Source: Venturia oleaginea (Eukaryota; Ascomycota; Dothideomycetes; Venturiales; Venturiaceae). From it: a stretch of 64,000 nt of DNA. The notes under the pieces are model-generated. The model worked only from the letters and a program-made list of their open reading frames with translations. It made no database searches and was not told where the DNA came from. The translations under genes were made by a program, and so were the position numbers. The stretch covers positions 2,046,001 to 2,110,000 of the forward strand of contig JABMLP010000002.1 in NCBI GenBank assembly GCA_013176395.1. The letters run 5' to 3'. The stretch's first letter is position 1. Each line of letters opens with the position of its first letter. This document shows, in pieces, positions 32,776-42,399 of the stretch.

Positions 32776-33721
32776 GTGGGTTGTGCGCATTTGAAGGGGT
32801 TCGGTATGTATGCCAAAATGGTAGTACTGATGTAGGGATGATTTATTTACTTTGTAACATCTAGATTTTGTGTTTGGAGCATGGCTTGAAAGGAGAAAAG
32901 TCGATTTGCTGGTCGGGATGGAGTACGGGCAAAAAGCGATCGATGGGCCTCCCCGGGGTCGACCGTGGGTCTCCAACAATGTCCTCGTTCACAGGTTTCT
33001 GCCGAAAGGCATTGGAGTAAATGACTTTTCAGTAACACTTTTCAGCGGGATGTTTGATGGCGTTATATACCAACAAAACCACAGGCCTTGTGCGTGACAT
33101 TTTATCAAGTTAAAGAACATCATGAGAGGGTCGAATCACTGATTTGAGATACTTACGGTTTGGAAAACCGAGAATCCGTTCCTTGGTATCCAATGTACAT
33201 GACAAAACAAGTCCAAAAAGATAGACCCACCTCGAGTCGAACGAGGGTTTATCGAACAGGAATATCAGGTCTACATGATTAATCAAGTTCTGACTCAACC
33301 CCTGCTCGATTCACATATCGTTATATGGACGGCTTTTCCCTCGACAGGGAGATGTCGTTGAGGGTATTTTTAGTGAATTGAACAGTGACCGCAAGGCGCG
33401 ATGGCAAACGTCTGAGGGGGGCGTAGAGATGGCAGAACCTGGTTGATTGTTTTTGACCGCTGGACCACGAGCCCGGCGTTGGTGTTGAATTGGGAATCGT
33501 GTTATATTTGACACGGAGTGTGTGCTTTCTTGCTTTATTGGAGTTTTCTGGTGTCAATTACGCGTAGACTCGCATTTATCTTGTTTAGTTGGTCGACAAA
33601 CAAGTGGCTGTTAATACCAAGAGATTATCACTAGAGATTACTTGGACTTGGTAATGTATACATCACCTGGGGCTACGGGTATCGCATAATAATAGCGGTA
33701 TGTATGAGATGGATACACTTG
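32776..33721. other. Gene-free interval
   Basis: About 950 bp. Several short minus-strand frames lack motifs or introns. No repeat was recognised before the LINE target duplication at 33722. Confidence 0.5.
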
Positions 33722-34096
33722 TCGACCGGGTATATAATTAATTAAATTCTTGTTTAACGTCCGATACGGGCCACTGATTGGCCTACGCAGACATGTTACC
33801 ATACATAGGAAAAACCCCTAAGGGAAAAACCCTTTGCCCTGCCCCGCAGGCGGCCGGCGTATCTATAGAGAATCGCCTGCGTTCCGCCGTTAACTATATA
33901 GTATAGTCCCCTTCTCAACCGCTGCTTCCTTTACCGGCTGATCTCATTCCATTCCGTCCCTAGCTCTCTCCTTTTCTTCCGTACCTAAATCCCCAGCTCC
34001 GGTAGTCGACCGTTTTGGGCCCGGTCGCCTATATCCATTCCTCGAGGGCTGGCGTAGGGAAGAGGGATCCGGTACCTTCTTCCTCGATATCGCGCG

Positions 34097-37000
34097 CTAC
34101 ATGTAGCTGTTTGAGGACACCCTGTTTAACGAACCACCTCGCCGCGTACTGTGCGCGACCCTTCTCTGAGAGCATCCTAGGAAGTATCTCCGTTCCCGTA
34201 TCTCGAATAAGTGCTGTTCGAAGTTAGGGCAATGAAGGAGGATATGCCGTACCGTCTGCGCCTGGGCTCCGCACTCGCACCGCGGGAGTATCCCAGGGAC
34301 CCTAACCGAGGCAAGCCACGCGTTGAGGCCAATGACCTCTGTACGCATAAGAAAGAGTGCTGTAGCTTCCGCTTTAGTTAGGCCTTCGTAGAGTAAAGAC
34401 ACCGGCGTTCGCCATGTAGTACTCCAGGTAGTTGCTGTCTTGCCTCGCGCTGTACAGTGCCAGCGCCTACTCCACTCAAGGTCTGCCCAGCGCTGGAGAT
34501 ATGTCCCTGCCCTTACTTGTGGTTGTCCCCTTGTCGCCCGCCGTATCTCTCCCCTTCGGCCTCCACGCGTTGCGGCTTGCGCCGCCTTGTGTCGCAGGTA
34601 CTCCTGTATCTCGTTTTCGCACTCCAAGGCTCTTTTACGAAGTAGTTCCACTGTAACGGGCGGCCGCGTAGCGGTATCAACCTGCCTACGCTGCGCCCGT
34701 GTAGCCTCCCAAATCTGATCCAGCAGCGTATTAGATTCTATACTAACCCTGTGGTTTGTGGTTCGTACGGCGTATTGAAGTGCTGCCTGCTCGGTTTGTA
34801 TATCGATCGGTAGGATCCCTGTCTCGCGTTCCATCGCAGCGCGCGGCGACCTCTTATATCCACCCGTAATTCGACGGAGGCAAGAGTTTTGGATCTTCTC
34901 CAGCGGTTGGAGCGTGCTCCTTGGTACCGGTTTGCCGTCGAGACGTACACCCCATATCGGAGCACCATAGAGCAGCACCGGCCGCACCGTAGCCGAGTAG
35001 AGGAGCCTTGAGCGCCGTACCGACGGGCCCCAGGTAGAGGCCATAATACGAGAGAGAGCCGTAAACGCTGCTTCGCCCTTACTCGTAGTTCGCCTCACAT
35101 GCTCCTTCCACTGGAGCTTAGAGTCGACCCAGACCCCAAGAACTCGAAGGGCACCGTTCTCCACCTTCGCGGGGTGACTATTGATCCGAACTGTACTCGC
35201 GAGGTCTTCGCAGCTATGTCGCCGATTTCGTGTGAAGTGGATAAGCTGGTACTTATCAGGTGCGAATTTGGCTCCGTGGCGTTTAGCCCACGCGATGCAT
35301 CGGTCGTGTGCAGCGGTAAGGCGTCGACAGTTATCCTGTGCGGAGGTACCCCATGTAACGAGATTGGTATCGTCGACGAATCCAAATCCAAAGGTGTTGT
35401 CGTCGACGTGGTGGAGGTCCTCTAAGAGCTCAGAGATGAAGAAAAGGAAAAGGATCGGCGATAGGGGGGAGCCCTGAGGGATCCCTGTCTGTGTCTGGAT
35501 CCAATCACTCTCGTAGCCGCCGAATGCAATCCGCGTACGCCTTGTAGTAAGGAAGCTGTATACGGTTTGTACTAGCCATGGCGCGAAGCCTTTACGCTCG
35601 AGGATTCATAGGAGGCGGCGGTGAGCGACGTTATCGAACGCACCCCCGAGGTCTAGCCCAAGCATAGATACAACGCAGCCGGGCCGCGCTGCCCACGCTG
35701 TCTGCACGCTCGATGTAAGTAGGTTAACCGCTGAGAGTGTTGAGCGTTGCTTCCTTGCACCCATCTGGTTCCACGGAAGGAGGAGGTGCTCCTCGGCGGC
35801 AAGGGTAATGCGCTCGGCGAGGATCTTCTCGATAACCTTTGCGAGTGTGTTTTCGAGGGCGATAGGGCGGTAGCTTCCCGGTAGGGAGTAGTCCTCCTTT
35901 CCGGGCTTACGTAACGTGATTGTGGTAGACTCCTTCAGCCGGGTAGGAAGTGCTCCTATAGCGAAGCAGCGGCTTATTGCCTGTGCTAGATCCTTCGAGA
36001 TAACTGGTGCCGCGATCTTGAGGACCTCGTTCGGGATCCCGTCCGGGCCCGGGGATTTGCCGTTCGGTAGTTTCTGGATAGTCTCTTCGAGCTCTTCCTG
36101 GGTAACCGTTTGGGTAATGGGGAGCTGGTGTACCGGCTGTGTATCGACGTTGTTATCGATATCGGAGAGATCTGCCTCGCCCGTAGTAGGGAAGAACCGC
36201 TCGGAGAGGATTTCCGCCTTCGAGGCGTTGTCCTCGGTAAGGGGATCTCCCGCCTTCCGGCGAAGTGCGGGTAGGTGAGGATCCGACTGCTGGAGGCTAC
36301 CGGCTCTTTTACTCCATGAGGATACACGCCATAGATTGTTTTGGTATGCGCCCTGGGGGTCGGTTGTGCAGTCCGCTAGGAACCGTCGCCAAGAGCTCCG
36401 TCGCCCCTTTCGAAGCTCCCCCGAGAGTTGGCTAGTGAGAGACCGGTATGCCTCGTAGTCGTGCGGTTGTGCATTTGCCGCGAACCGTCTCCTCGCCTGT
36501 CGGGCGCCAGCGAGTAGCTCGGCAGCCCTCGGAGTCCAGTCCTTACGGGCTTGCGTACTAGGCTTTGAATATGGGCAGTACGTTTCGAGCGCGGTCCGTA
36601 GGAGCTCCTGTAGTGCTTCGAGGGGCTCAGGGGTATCCATCCATTTCGAGGCTCGCACTGTAGCGAGGAACCCTGATGTATTGAGCTTATCGAGGGAGAA
36701 TCGCTTACGTGGCGCTGGCGGGTGTAGGGTAAGGTCGAACTGTATACGTATAGGAACGTGGTCGCTCGTAGTGGCCCACTGCGGGACAGGTCCGCATCGT
36801 TTGACCCGGGTGCTAAGACCTTCTAACGCGAAGGTAAGGTCGATAACAGTTTCCTGTATACCTCTCTTCCACGTCGCGATACCCGGAGGGCCGGAGGGGT
36901 AATAAGGTGTAGGTTTCGGTCCTGGGTTTCGCGGCGAAGGTGTTCTGCATTCGGTTCGCAGGTGGGATGGTGGACGTTGAAGTCCCCGAGGAGTAGGACT

Positions 37001-37392
37001 TCCCCTTCAGGATCCTGAAGAGCGCGTACTAGGGTAGGCCAGACCCTAATTCGGGGCCCGTCGCCTCGTGGGTTGTATATATTGACTATTGTGACCACCG
37101 TGGATTCGGTAGTAAGCCTCAGAGAGGCGACGTCTGGGCCGTGTTGGGTATAGGCCCAGTGGGTGGGATCGATAAGCTTGCTTACCATAAAGCAGGCACG
37201 GGTAGCTTCGTATGGTTTGTATAGTAGGGTGAATCCTGGAGGACAGTAGGTAGATCGGGTACGTTTATTGAAGTAAGGCTCCTGTATTGCGAGGACCTGG
37301 TGCTCCGCCTGCGAGGCGGCATCGAACCAGTGCCGGGAGCCTCGATGATTGGAATTTCCGCAGTTGTATTGGAGTACTGTAAGCTCTACCAT
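34097..37392 (-). pseudogene. LINE ORF2: AP-like endonuclease and reverse transcriptase
   Basis: Nicks target DNA and primes cDNA synthesis. Start ATG 37390-37392, overlapping the ORF1 stop. The endonuclease domain has QYNCGNSN, AIQEPYF, VNIYNPRGDGP and LLLGDFNVHHP, then a frameshift between about 36925 and 36990. In the new frame it continues YYPSGPPGIATWKRG, TTSDHVPI. The RT domain has NGKSPGPDGIPNE, GSYRPIALENTLAKV, motif A GLDLGGAFDN, an in-frame TGA after RRLL (35606-35608), motif B GIPQGSPLSPILF, and motif C FGFVDDTN (Phe-Val-Asp-Asp instead of YADD). The C-terminus has a Cys/His motif (CECGAQAQTVRHILLHC) near 34200. No RNase H domain was recognised. The stop lies in a CGA/TGA-type change. 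Confidence 0.85.
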
Positions 37393-38813
37393 AGCGAGCC
37401 GTTCGGTGTAGCATCGTCTATGAGTAGGTCCTGGGTCGGTACCTCTTGGGGTTGACTGCTAGGGATCTGTGTCCCAATCGGGGTACTGGTAAGCCTCGTC
37501 TGCGAGTTGTCTCGTGCTGCCGCTGTAATAAACGAGGGTCGCCCAACACTGCGTTTCTCTACAGATTGTACCCTCTGCCTCTTGCTACTGACTAGCTGGA
37601 ATCCATCTCCCTGGAGTAGCGGTTGCGTTGTGCCCGTACCACGTATCGTAGCCGACTGGACAAAGAGTACAGCGCGCCTCGTATCGATACCATAACGGTA
37701 TACCTGGTAGGCCTTGCACTCCTGGCGCCGCCAAGACTTATGAGGCCGCCCACAGTTTGTACACGATACGCTCGTCGTAGTACAGTCCCGTGTATCGTGG
37801 TGCCCCGCGCACTGGCCACACTTAGCCTGCTTCTTGCACGCGCTCTGGGTATGCCCCCATTGGCAGCATCGGAAGCACTGTCGAGGGATAAGTCGGTTCT
37901 CGAATAGCCTAGCTTCGTAGAGTATAGAATTGATGGCTATCCCCTTTCGGATTGCCTGATGCTGGATATCCTGAGTAGGGAGACTGAGGATAAGTGTACC
38001 GCGTGTTTTTGGGCGTGTATCGGCGCGGGTCGGTTGCTTTACGGGGTCGTGGAGCCAGCGGACCTTAGTAATAGCAAAGCTAGGTATTAGTCGCCGCATA
38101 CCCTGACAGATCTCCTGGATCGTTTCCTCATTCCCTAGGCCTTTGGTATTAACCACGCGTGTCGAAAGCGGGACGCCGGGTACCTCGATAGGGTAGTCTT
38201 GACGGAGGACCTTACAGCCCTGGATATCCGGCTGATTAAGGATTCTATCCTTTATAGCGTAGGAAGGAACCATAACATCGATATCGCCGCTTTGGAGCGT
38301 ACGGATTGCGTATGCCTCAGGAATAATCGTACGTGCCTTCGCAAGAGTATCCCTAGCGTTTTCGTGTTGTTGTTCAAATCGTACCCGGACGGCGGCGCGG
38401 TTCGATGTCGCGGTGGGTGCGCTACGAGCCGAGTCCGCTGCAATCGCAGCCCACGTCTGTCCTCTCGGGGTAGGAGTATTCGTATTCGCCTTTGGTGTGG
38501 CCTTGGTAAGCTGTTTGAGAGTGTTCTCAAACCCAGCGAGCCTATCGCTGATGGGATCCGGGCCCGACGGCTGCGCGCTCATTGCGCGGACCTGTCGAAT
38601 CGTATCCTGGAGCTGACTGGCGATACCTCTCCTCGGAGCGACATCCTCCTCTTTCATGAGATCATTGCCGATAGTAGTAAGTGTGTCAATAAGTTTTATC
38701 CAGCAAGGAGCTGGGGTTGCGCGGTGCGGTGGTTGGTCTCCTTCCTCTGGTGGTCTCTTGCCCGACGCATCGGTGCGACCACGTTGCGACGGCTGTACGC
38801 CTACGGCAGCCAT
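37386..38813 (-). CDS. LINE ORF1: gag-like nucleic-acid-binding protein
   Basis: An intact 475-codon frame. The N-terminus is basic and Pro-rich (GVQPSQRGRTDASGKRPPEE), then an Ala/Thr-rich middle, a conserved central region (LQSGDIDVMVPSYAIKD, IRWL-like KVRWLHDPVKQPT) and three CCHC/CCHC-like knuckles: CFRCCQWGHTQSAC, CGQCAGHHDTRDC and CTNCGRPHKSWRRQEC. Such proteins coat LINE RNA and act in target-primed integration. It ends SLW-stop; the stop TAG overlaps the ORF2 ATG in ATGGTAG, which suggests termination-reinitiation coupling of ORF2 translation. Confidence 0.88.
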   Translation of the reverse strand: MAAVGVQPSQRGRTDASGKRPPEEGDQPPHRATPAPCWIKLIDTLTTIGNDLMKEEDVAPRRGIASQLQDTIRQVRAMSAQPSGPDPISDRLAGFENTLKQLTKATPKANTNTPTPRGQTWAAIAADSARSAPTATSNRAAVRVRFEQQHENARDTLAKARTIIPEAYAIRTLQSGDIDVMVPSYAIKDRILNQPDIQGCKVLRQDYPIEVPGVPLSTRVVNTKGLGNEETIQEICQGMRRLIPSFAITKVRWLHDPVKQPTRADTRPKTRGTLILSLPTQDIQHQAIRKGIAINSILYEARLFENRLIPRQCFRCCQWGHTQSACKKQAKCGQCAGHHDTRDCTTTSVSCTNCGRPHKSWRRQECKAYQVYRYGIDTRRAVLFVQSATIRGTGTTQPLLQGDGFQLVSSKRQRVQSVEKRSVGRPSFITAAARDNSQTRLTSTPIGTQIPSSQPQEVPTQDLLIDDATPNGSLW

Positions 38814-39019
38814 GCCTTGTGCGATGGCTGCTATAGGAATTGATAGGTGAATTGATAGTGTAGATACGGATACCGATGGCTATAAGCTTTATTGAGTCGT
38901 TTTCGGAGCGGTATCACTGCTGATGCGGTCTTTTTCGACCGGGTATATAGATAGGTAGGTAAAAGAGACTTTCTACCTCGTAGATAGTATTAGCAGCGCT
39001 CTTAAGGAAGAGAAGAGTA

Positions 39020-39685
39020 TCGTATTCCACCATCGAGCGGGTCAAAAAGGCTTGGCACGACCAACTTATGTTACGACTCTTCAATTTCGCTATCAACAAT
39101 AGATTCTAAGTCCGTCGTGCTGCTATCTGATTCAGAAGATATCTTGATATCTTTTTTACAAGTTCGCGCATTATGCCCAGCTGCGCCGCAGTTCCCACAG
39201 CGCCGTTGAATTGGTCGGGCTGTTTCTTGACCACCACTACCACGAGCCTTCTTTGATCCCTGAGGCGCTATAGACGCCTCTGCAGCTACCTGCGCTGCTG
39301 CAGTCCCATACTCTATAGTACATATCTGCCACCTCACACAGCCGGGGCGCAAATCCTCGCGAATCGAGGTCGAGGATGTATTGGACAATTGTCTGCTCTT
39401 CAGTCGTAGTGAGCTTGTGTCGGGCGTTGCGAGTATCTAGGCGATACGTAATTCCGTTATATCGCCTAGTTAATGTTGAAGGAGGTATATCAAACGCCTC
39501 AGCAGCGCGCCGGAGGCTTCGGAATTGGTGGGTATTGTAGGCAGAAAGGGCAAGCTGGATTCTGCCTTCTCTGTTAGATGATTGCGCGTTTTGTTGTTGA
39601 GACATATTGTGTTGATAAGGGAGCAGCTGGTCTTGGCATAAACTGACCCGCTCGATGGGTTGACCCATTCGATGGTGGAATACGT
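39020..39685 (-). mobile_element. Pogo-like element 5, small deleted derivative
   Basis: TIRs: left CGTATTCCACCATCGAGCGG, right (reverse complement) CGTATTCCACCATCGAATGG, with TA at each edge. It is about 670 bp. The minus strand encodes an N-terminal HTH part (39605, MSQQQNAQSSNREGRIQLAL) running to DSRGFAPRLCEV, then directly, in another frame, the C-terminal tail with the CCHC knuckle RRCGNCGAAGHNARTC and an acidic end. The DDE core is deleted. It is closely related to element 6. Confidence 0.8.
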
Positions 39686-39709
39686 TATATATAACTAGGA
39701 AAGATAATA

Positions 39710-40800
39710 ACGTGATTCACCACTCACTTGGCCACCCCAACCACTAAATCTCAAGTCATCGTGCGATAAACCTCCCACCAATACAGCTTTTATTAAAATA
39801 ATTCTAACAATACATTCTTTACGTATTTGGGCATCGATTAATCTTATGACCTTGAATACCGCAGCCACTACATGTTGGTAATGCTCGCTGTCGTACGACG
39901 ACTTCATGATCTTGAACACTATCTCTAGAGCTATTTTCGCATCCCTCGACCAAGAACTGACCCTGTTGAGCTTGTAAAACGCCTCCATATGCAATATATC
40001 GTCTACGATACTGTTGCTTCTGTTTTCGTCGTTGATTCTCTGTACGAAGCTTCCTATTCTCTTCTGCAAGTATTACTGCTGAATTCATTGCGACTTGACA
40101 TCCTTTGATGAGTTGACCAATTGCTTGACTACTTGGGCTCTGAGATTGGCGATGAAGAAGATTTCGGACGAGCTGAGCCTGCTGCTCAAGCTGAGCTATC
40201 GTACGAGGAGTTTCTGACGTCCACTGTGGCGCTACTCCATGGGGTGTACCTGGTGGTGAGGGCGTCTCTTCAACACGCTGAAACCACGCGTTGATTGTCG
40301 CTGGATCTTCGCATTTTGCACGCTGTGAATGGAATTTACGATTCCACTTCGTACAAAGCTCCGGCTGAGCGTTGATGAAGCGGGATACCCAGTTCTTCCC
40401 GACTAATGACGGTGGAGGATTCGTACCGCGTTTTTCGAGTAAAGCGTTTGCCATTCGTCGTACGTCGATAATTTGGGGCGGAAATCCTCGTCGATCAAGG
40501 TCTAGGATCCACTGAACCAGAGCCTGCTCTTCATGTATTTGTAACTTTCTCTTTTGGTGGTTAGATTCGCTTCGTGGTTTACCACCTTGAAGACGAGACT
40601 GAAGTGTAGATCGAGGAATATCGTACGACGCTGAGATTTGACGTTGACTTAAATTTGGATTCGTTTGAAAGCTCTGCTTCGCAAGAAGTAATCTAGCCTC
40701 TTTGCAAGCCGATCCGGGGGTTGGTGTTGACATTATCGCGATAATTGTACGAAGGGATTAGACTTTTTGGTTGGGTGGCCAAGTGAATGGTGAAACACGT
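39710..40800 (-). mobile_element. Pogo-like element 7, deleted relative of element 1
   Basis: TIRs: left ACGTGATTCACCACTCACTT, right (reverse complement) ACGTGTTTCACCATTCACTT, TA at both edges (39708-39709, 40801-40802). It shares sequence with element 1 along its length and preserves the uninterrupted site corresponding to the 1.65-kb insertion there. It encodes the 304-codon protein listed separately. Confidence 0.85.
39819..40733 (-). CDS. In-frame DDE-less transposase derivative (element 7)
   Basis: A single uninterrupted frame of 304 codons. The N-terminal half is the DNA-binding region of the element 1 transposase (MSTPTPGSACKEARLLLAKQ, SASYDIPRSTLQSRLQG, VGKNWVSRFINAQPEL). At NAWFQRVEE it jumps in frame to TPSPPGTPHGVAPQW and keeps the C-terminal coiled helix and CCHC knuckle CSGCGIQGHKINRC. 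All three catalytic Asp are missing, yet no stop or shift occurs. It could bind the family TIRs and act as a dominant repressor, or may be a neutral recent deletion. No direct evidence of expression. Confidence 0.65.
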   Translation of the reverse strand: MSTPTPGSACKEARLLLAKQSFQTNPNLSQRQISASYDIPRSTLQSRLQGGKPRSESNHQKRKLQIHEEQALVQWILDLDRRGFPPQIIDVRRMANALLEKRGTNPPPSLVGKNWVSRFINAQPELCTKWNRKFHSQRAKCEDPATINAWFQRVEETPSPPGTPHGVAPQWTSETPRTIAQLEQQAQLVRNLLHRQSQSPSSQAIGQLIKGCQVAMNSAVILAEENRKLRTENQRRKQKQQYRRRYIAYGGVLQAQQGQFLVEGCENSSRDSVQDHEVVVRQRALPTCSGCGIQGHKINRCPNT

Positions 40801-40875
40801 TAACATGTTTTGTAAGTAAGACGGTGTTTGCTTACCGATATAATAGTTTCTCTTATAAAGTAAAGTCAAACTATT

Positions 40876-41130
40876 TGTCACGGGGCGGGTTCGGGTATCA
40901 GGAGGAAGGAGCAGCAGCAGGAACAGGTATCATTTAACAGGCTATATACGAACTGGCAGGCAAATCAACAGGCAGGTTTAACGACAGGACGTAGCTCAAA
41001 GAGCTATGAATTGGTTGAAGCCACGTAGGCTTTAAAACCTTTCCTCGGCAGAACTCCGGTTCTGCCTTGATCACGTGCCGTGGGGCCACCCCAACGGCGG
41101 TAAGGACTTGTCCGCGGTCGTACCGTGACA
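40876..41130. repeat. Candidate solo LTR
   Basis: 255 bp with ends TGTCACGG...CCGTGACA (TG...CA with an 8-bp inverted repeat). The flanks are CTATT and CTGTT, a 4/5 match to a 5-bp duplication. No internal LTR-retrotransposon coding sequence exists nearby, so it would be a recombination remnant. Strand unknown. Confidence 0.6.
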
Positions 41131-41191
41131 CTGTTAGTACATAAAAAATTCATATATACGAAAAGCGAGCCCAAAATAATAGAAGTATGTA

Positions 41192-41917
41192 ACATATTCG
41201 ATCACCCAACCCGTCAGATCACCCAACCCGTCCAACTTTCTTGGCACGACCATCTTATATTACGACTCTTCAATTTCATTGCTATTAACAATAGATTCTA
41301 AGTCCGTCGTGCTGCTATCTGATTCAGAAGACATCTTAATATCTTTTTTACAAGTTCGTGCATTATGCCCAGTTGCGCCGCAGTTCCCACAGCGCCGTTG
41401 AGTTGGTCGGGCTGTTTCTTGATCACCACTACCACGAGCCTTCTTCGATCCCTGAGGCGCTACAGACGCCTGTGCAGCTACTTGCGCTGCTGCAGTCCCA
41501 TACTGTATAGTACCACCTTGCTGGATCCACTTCCTTTTGCGCCATTTTCGCTTCGTCATTACTGCCAATTGCTCTTCAAGCTCGCGGTTACGCGCAACAA
41601 GTAGAGCGTTTTGGTGCAGCATCAATTCAGCGCCCTTGACAAGCAGGGAAAAGCCTGCCTGGGCAGTAACTGGATAAATGGGACTCCTCTGACGCGATCG
41701 GAGAGGGTTTGTTGTTTAACGTTGAAGGCGCTCGCAGCAGCCTGTTGGCTTCGGAGTTGGCCGGTATTCAAAGCTTGGATTGCAAGCTGAATTCTCCCTT
41801 CGTGTTGGAGTAGTAACTCATTACGTTGTTGAGACATAGTAGAATAAGAAGAGTAGTTGGGGTCTTGGCAAATTTGGACCGGTTGGGTGATCTGACGGGT
41901 TGGGTGATCGAATACGT
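41192..41917 (-). mobile_element. Pogo-like element 6, small deleted derivative
   Basis: TIRs of about 45 bp containing CGATCACCCAACCCGTCAGA, read inward from both ends, with TA at each edge (41190-41191, 41918-41919). The minus strand starts MSQQRNELLLQHEGRIQLAI (41837). It then passes through a deletion to LVKGAELMLHQNALLVARNR and the CCHC knuckle RRCGNCGATGHNARTC, with a 1-nt frame change at the join. The C-terminal part is ~90% like element 5, while the TIRs differ, so TIR and coding sequences have diverged at different rates. Confidence 0.8.
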
Positions 41918-41919
41918 TA

Positions 41920-42399
41920 TATATAAATGTACAGCCTTGCTCGCCTCGCAATGTCCTCACGAGTCCGTCCAAAAACATACATACATAGCCTTATTTTCTA
42001 TCTTCAGCTCGCTAGTAGACCTCACAGAATCAGATGTACCTAGAATTTGAATTACAAGACTCGAGCTAGGAGTCGAACCTAGGTTTCTACAGGAAGAACC
42101 CTCGGGTCGCATTGACGAACAACACTAACGGGACTTACACACTTCTGATCGTCGTAGACCAATTGACTGGACCGACCACTCGCCCTTCCACTATTGAGGT
42201 AGGAAAATGCGGTAATGGGTGTCGGTCTTTAGACTGGAAGATGGATGGACCTTCCTTGCTGCATAGACATTGAAGAGAAGGAAAGCGAAGAGAAGGGAAA
42301 TCTTGAGGACTGGGTTTGGGTATCTTACATATCTATAAATACAATATCAGGATATACCAATTTCCGTCTCCATTACTTGGTTACAGACGAGGCAAGGAG
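41920..42399. other. Intergenic region
   Basis: Contains a T-arm-like stem-loop on the minus strand (see rejected items). No complete tRNA and no gene were seen. Confidence 0.45.

Larger units (their letters stand above)
33722..38949 (-). mobile_element. Tad1-like non-LTR retrotransposon (LINE), near full length
   Basis: A 5.2-kb element on the minus strand (33737-38934) flanked by a perfect 15-bp duplication, TCGACCGGGTATATA, at 33722-33736 and 38935-38949. Order from 5' to 3': ~120-bp 5' UTR, ORF1 (gag-like), ORF2 (endonuclease-RT), ~360-bp 3' UTR and an AT-rich end (reverse complement TTTAATTAATTAAT) next to the duplication instead of a long poly(A). The sequence is visibly GC- and CpG-rich compared with its flanks. 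Only one frameshift and one nonsense codon were found, so the copy is young and largely untouched by RIP. Confidence 0.9.

Noticed and set aside
32404..32979. 191-codon minus-strand frame at the end of the LCB kinase
   Set aside because: Antisense to well-conserved kinase motifs; no domain or introns.
38199..38843. Plus-strand 214-codon frame over LINE ORF1
   Set aside because: Antisense shadow of the gag-like ORF.
42052..42090. T-arm-like stem-loop on the minus strand (CTAGG-TTCGACT-CCTAG) suggesting a tRNA
   Set aside because: The T arm is perfect, but no matching acceptor strand, D arm or clean anticodon arm could be placed within normal distance. Possibly a tRNA relic; not called.
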